7,821 bases of DNA, taken from positions 1,471 through 9,291 of the forward strand of contig PMYJ01000078.1 of NCBI GenBank assembly GCA_003170875.1. The letters are read 5' to 3'. Below are positions 5,783-7,821 of the stretch, one piece after another (positions within the stretch are counted from its first letter, which is position 1; each line of letters starts with the position of its first letter). The DNA is from Candidatus Dormiibacterota bacterium. Lineage in GTDB: Bacteria > Chloroflexota > Dormibacteria > Aeolococcales > Aeolococcaceae. The position numbers and the translations under genes are program-made. The notes under the pieces were generated by a model. That model worked only from the letters and a program-made list of their open reading frames with translations. It was not told the origin of the DNA and did not search any database.

Positions 5783-5805
5783 CTGCCGCCGCCGGCGGCC
5801 GGCAG
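5783..5805 (+). terminator. GC-rich hairpin followed by TTT
   Basis: CTGCCG (5783-5788) pairs with CGGCAG (5800-5805), and the stem can extend inward by two more pairs with one bulge. TTTGAAC follows, so it is only weakly terminator-like. It immediately precedes the candidate upstream promoter of rpoB. Confidence 0.35.
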
Positions 5806-5806
5806 T

Positions 5807-5832
5807 TTGAACAGGGCCGAACCGGGTAGACT
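5807..5832 (+). promoter_or_regulatory. Weak candidate upstream rpoB promoter
   Basis: TAGACT (5827-5832) is a fair -10. TTGAAC (5807-5812) could be its -35, but the spacer is only 14 bp; GTTTGA (5805-5810) gives 16 bp with a poorer match. It is listed because it stands in an otherwise very GC-rich stretch right after a hairpin. Confidence 0.3.
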
Positions 5833-5914
5833 GGAAGGCCTGGGCATCCTCGCACGGCGACCCGAACATCCGCTCGCGCGGGCGCAGCACTCCGCGCCCT
5901 GGAGCCGACGGGTT

Positions 5915-5923
5915 TGGTATGCT
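5915..5923 (+). promoter_or_regulatory. rpoB promoter, extended -10 type
   Basis: TGGTATGCT gives a TGn extension plus the -10 TATGCT (5918-5923). No good -35 is needed for, or seen with, this class. The predicted start near 5930 leaves a leader of about 57 nt before rpoB. With the hairpins upstream, it suggests that rpoBC can be transcribed separately from rplJL. Confidence 0.55.
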
Positions 5924-5986
5924 GTCCGATTGTGCCCGTCACCGTCGGCGTCCGCGCGTAGCCGCTTGTCAGGGGAACTCTAGCAC

Positions 5987-7821
5987 ATGGTCCTTTCTGC
6001 TTCCACGCCCTCCAGCATCCGTCACAACTACGGTCAGATCGCCGACAAGCTGGAGGTGGGGAACCTCATCCAGACCCAGTTGGATTCATTCGCTTGGTTC
6101 TGTCGCGAGGGGCTGCGGGAGCTCTTCGACGAGATCAACCCGATCACCGACTACACCGGCAAGAACTACGAGTTGCGCTTCCTTGACTACGAGTTCGGGG
6201 TGCCCAAGTTCGATGAGGAGGAGTGCCGGCAGCGCGACATGACCTTCAGCGCCCCGCTCCGGATCAACACCCGCCTCCACATCAAGACAGGGGAGAACGC
6301 CGGGGAGATCAAGGAGACCGAGGTCTTCATGGGCGACTTCCCGATGATGACCCCGCAGGGCACCTTCATCGTGAACGGCACCGAGCGCGTCGTGGTCAGC
6401 CAGCTGGTGCGCTCCCCCGGCGTCTACTTCACCGGCTCCGAGGACCGGGTGTCCGGCCGGATGCTGTTCTCCGCCAAGCTGATCCCCAACCGGGGGGCCT
6501 GGCTCGAGATCGAGACCTCCAACAAGGACGTGCTGACGGTCAAGATCGACCGCAAGCGCAAGGTCCCGGTGACCACCCTGGTGCGGGCCCTCGGCTACGC
6601 CGGCAACGACGACATCCGGGCCTTCTTCGCCGACGCCGACAACGATCCCGAGCACACCTACATCCAGGCGACCCTGGAAAAGGACGCCACCAGCTCGGTC
6701 GAGGAGGCGCTGATCGAGCTCTACCGCAAGATCCGCCCCGGCGACCCGCCCACGGTGGAGAACGCCCGCAACCTGCTCAGCTCGCTCTTCTTCAACCCTC
6801 GCCGCTTTGATCTGAGCAAGGTGGGCCGCTTCAAGCTGGACAAGAACCTGGGCATCCCCGAGGACGAGGCCCGGGAGCGGGCCCTGGACAAGGAACGGCG
6901 GGTGCTGGACAACCAGGACTTCGTCTCGATCGTCCGCAAGCTGATCTCGCTCAACAACGGCATGGGCGAGTCCGACGACATCGACCACCTCGGCAACCGC
7001 CGGGTGCGAGCCGTCGGCGAGCTTCTCCAGAACCAGTTCCGGATGGGGCTGATCCGGATGGAGCGGATCATCAAGGAGCGGATGACCATCTGCGACGCGG
7101 CGACCGTCACCGCGGCCAGCCTGATCAACGCCCGGCCGGTGGTGGCGGCGATCAAGGAGTTCTTCGGCTCCTCGCAGCTCTCCCAGTTCATGGACCAGAC
7201 CAACCCGCTGGCGGAGCTGACCCACAAGCGGCGCCTCTCCGCGCTCGGGCCGGGTGGCCTCTCCCGGGAGCGCGCCGGTTTCGACGTCCGGGACGTCCAC
7301 TACAGCCACTACGGCCGGATCTGCCCGATCGAGACCCCCGAGGGTCCCAACATCGGGCTGATCGGCTCCCTGGCGACCTTCGCCCGGGTCAACGAGTTCG
7401 GCTTCATCGAGGCCCCCTTCCGCCGCGTCTACCGCGACGTCTCCCCGAGCGATGCGCGGGAGAGCGGCGCGCTGGCCGGCCAGACCCTCCGCGACGACGC
7501 CGACTCGCTGCACGCCGGGCACGTGCTCGGTGCCGACGACATCAAGCGGCTGGCCCAGAAGGGCGTCGAGCGCGTCCGGATCGTGCCCTGGGTCTCCGAC
7601 GAGATCGTCTTCCTCTCGGCTGACGAGGAGGACAAGTACACCGTCGCCCAGGCCAACGCGCCGGTCGACGAGTCCGGCCACTTCACGGTCCTCCACACCG
7701 CCTGCCGCAGCCGGCACACCTTCAAGGACCTTCAGGTGGCCGAGGTCGACTACATGGACGTCTCGCCGAAGCAGACCGTCTCGGTGGCGACCGCGCTCAT
7801 CCCCTTCCTGGAGCACGACGA
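5987..7821 (+). CDS. rpoB: RNA polymerase beta subunit, N-terminal half (runs off the right edge)
   Basis: The window holds 611 codons of the catalytic beta subunit. The start ATG 5987 is the first after an in-frame TAG (5981-5983) and has AGGGGA about 10 nt upstream. Landmarks: IRHNYGQIADKLEVGNLIQTQ near the N-terminus, FIVNGTERVVVSQLVRSPGVYF (127-148), the rifampicin region FFGSSQLSQFMDQ (392-404) with THKRRLSALGPGG (412-424), then CPIETPEGPNIGLIGSL (446-462) and DYMDVSPKQTVSVA (588-601). Rifampicin-contact residues Asp403, His413 and Ser418 (E. coli 516, 526, 531) are of the sensitive type. An extra stretch of about 50 residues lies at 482-537 compared with E. coli and M. tuberculosis. The protein opens directly into the conserved core and lacks the large E. 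coli-specific insertions in this half. rpoC presumably follows outside the window. Confidence 0.98.
   Translation, partial: MVLSASTPSSIRHNYGQIADKLEVGNLIQTQLDSFAWFCREGLRELFDEINPITDYTGKNYELRFLDYEFGVPKFDEEECRQRDMTFSAPLRINTRLHIKTGENAGEIKETEVFMGDFPMMTPQGTFIVNGTERVVVSQLVRSPGVYFTGSEDRVSGRMLFSAKLIPNRGAWLEIETSNKDVLTVKIDRKRKVPVTTLVRALGYAGNDDIRAFFADADNDPEHTYIQATLEKDATSSVEEALIELYRKIRPGDPPTVENARNLLSSLFFNPRRFDLSKVGRFKLDKNLGIPEDEARERALDKERRVLDNQDFVSIVRKLISLNNGMGESDDIDHLGNRRVRAVGELLQNQFRMGLIRMERIIKERMTICDAATVTAASLINARPVVAAIKEFFGSSQLSQFMDQTNPLAELTHKRRLSALGPGGLSRERAGFDVRDVHYSHYGRICPIETPEGPNIGLIGSLATFARVNEFGFIEAPFRRVYRDVSPSDARESGALAGQTLRDDADSLHAGHVLGADDIKRLAQKGVERVRIVPWVSDEIVFLSADEEDKYTVAQANAPVDESGHFTVLHTACRSRHTFKDLQVAEVDYMDVSPKQTVSVATALIPFLEHD

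Noticed and set aside
5514..5942. Open frames of 123-194 codons in the rplL-rpoB gap
   Set aside because: They overlap rplL or each other, have Arg/Pro/Ala-rich products without motifs, no good ribosome-binding site, and run through hairpins.
7181..7250. Possible natural rifampicin resistance in RpoB (Ala409 and Thr405 in place of E. coli Ser522 and Asn518)
   Set aside because: The key residues Asp403, His413 and Ser418 are wild-type, and Thr at the 518 position and Ala at the 522 position look like ordinary lineage variation.
6086..7816. A 576-codon open frame on the minus strand, antisense to rpoB
   Set aside because: It lies wholly opposite conserved rpoB codons, its product is low-complexity Val/Leu/Asp/Gly-rich sequence with no recognisable domain, and such antisense frames are expected in GC-rich genes.

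Overview
The window is GC-rich bacterial chromosomal DNA built around two core ribosomal/transcription loci that point away from each other. On the minus strand, reading leftwards, are rpsL (S12), rpsG (S7) and the 5' part of fusA (EF-G): the start of a 'str' operon. On the plus strand, reading rightwards, are rplJ (L10), rplL (L7/L12) and the first 611 codons of rpoB: the 'beta' operon. In many bacteria these blocks are co-directional (rplKA-rplJL-rpoBC-rpsL-rpsG-fusA-tuf). Here they are divergent, and rplA is not upstream of rplJ. The protein sequences and high GC look like an actinobacterial/Chloroflexota-type terrestrial lineage (possibly Dormibacterota-like). That placement is impressionistic and rests on no tree.

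Between the two blocks, all on the minus strand, lies a four-gene accessory segment. It holds a short-chain dehydrogenase very like Bacillus glucose 1-dehydrogenase, an RtcB-type RNA ligase starting 1 nt after it, and a VapBC-type toxin-antitoxin pair (AbrB-fold antitoxin, PIN-domain nuclease) whose genes overlap by 4 nt. The PIN gene ends 105 bp before rpsL. A good sigma70-type promoter for the str operon (TTGACG, 18 bp, TAGGAT) begins on the PIN stop codon.

Regulatory DNA is concentrated in three places. The rpsL leader has two mutually exclusive hairpins, one of which shows the Shine-Dalgarno in its loop. The 281-bp divergent gap between the dehydrogenase and rplJ has an extended -10 and an L10-leader-like fold. 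The 421-bp rplL-rpoB gap carries a perfect 10-bp hairpin near the rplL stop, further GC-rich hairpins, a distant inverted repeat and an extended -10 promoter close to rpoB.

The most notable coding observation is a net insertion of about 50 residues in RpoB, relative to the E. coli and M. tuberculosis proteins, just after the second rifampicin cluster. I found no clear new defence or mobile system. The dehydrogenase-RtcB-VapBC cassette between housekeeping operons is the best candidate for functional novelty, but the direct 'VapC cuts, RtcB repairs' idea conflicts with known end chemistry. No tRNA, rRNA, CRISPR array, transposase or origin was seen.
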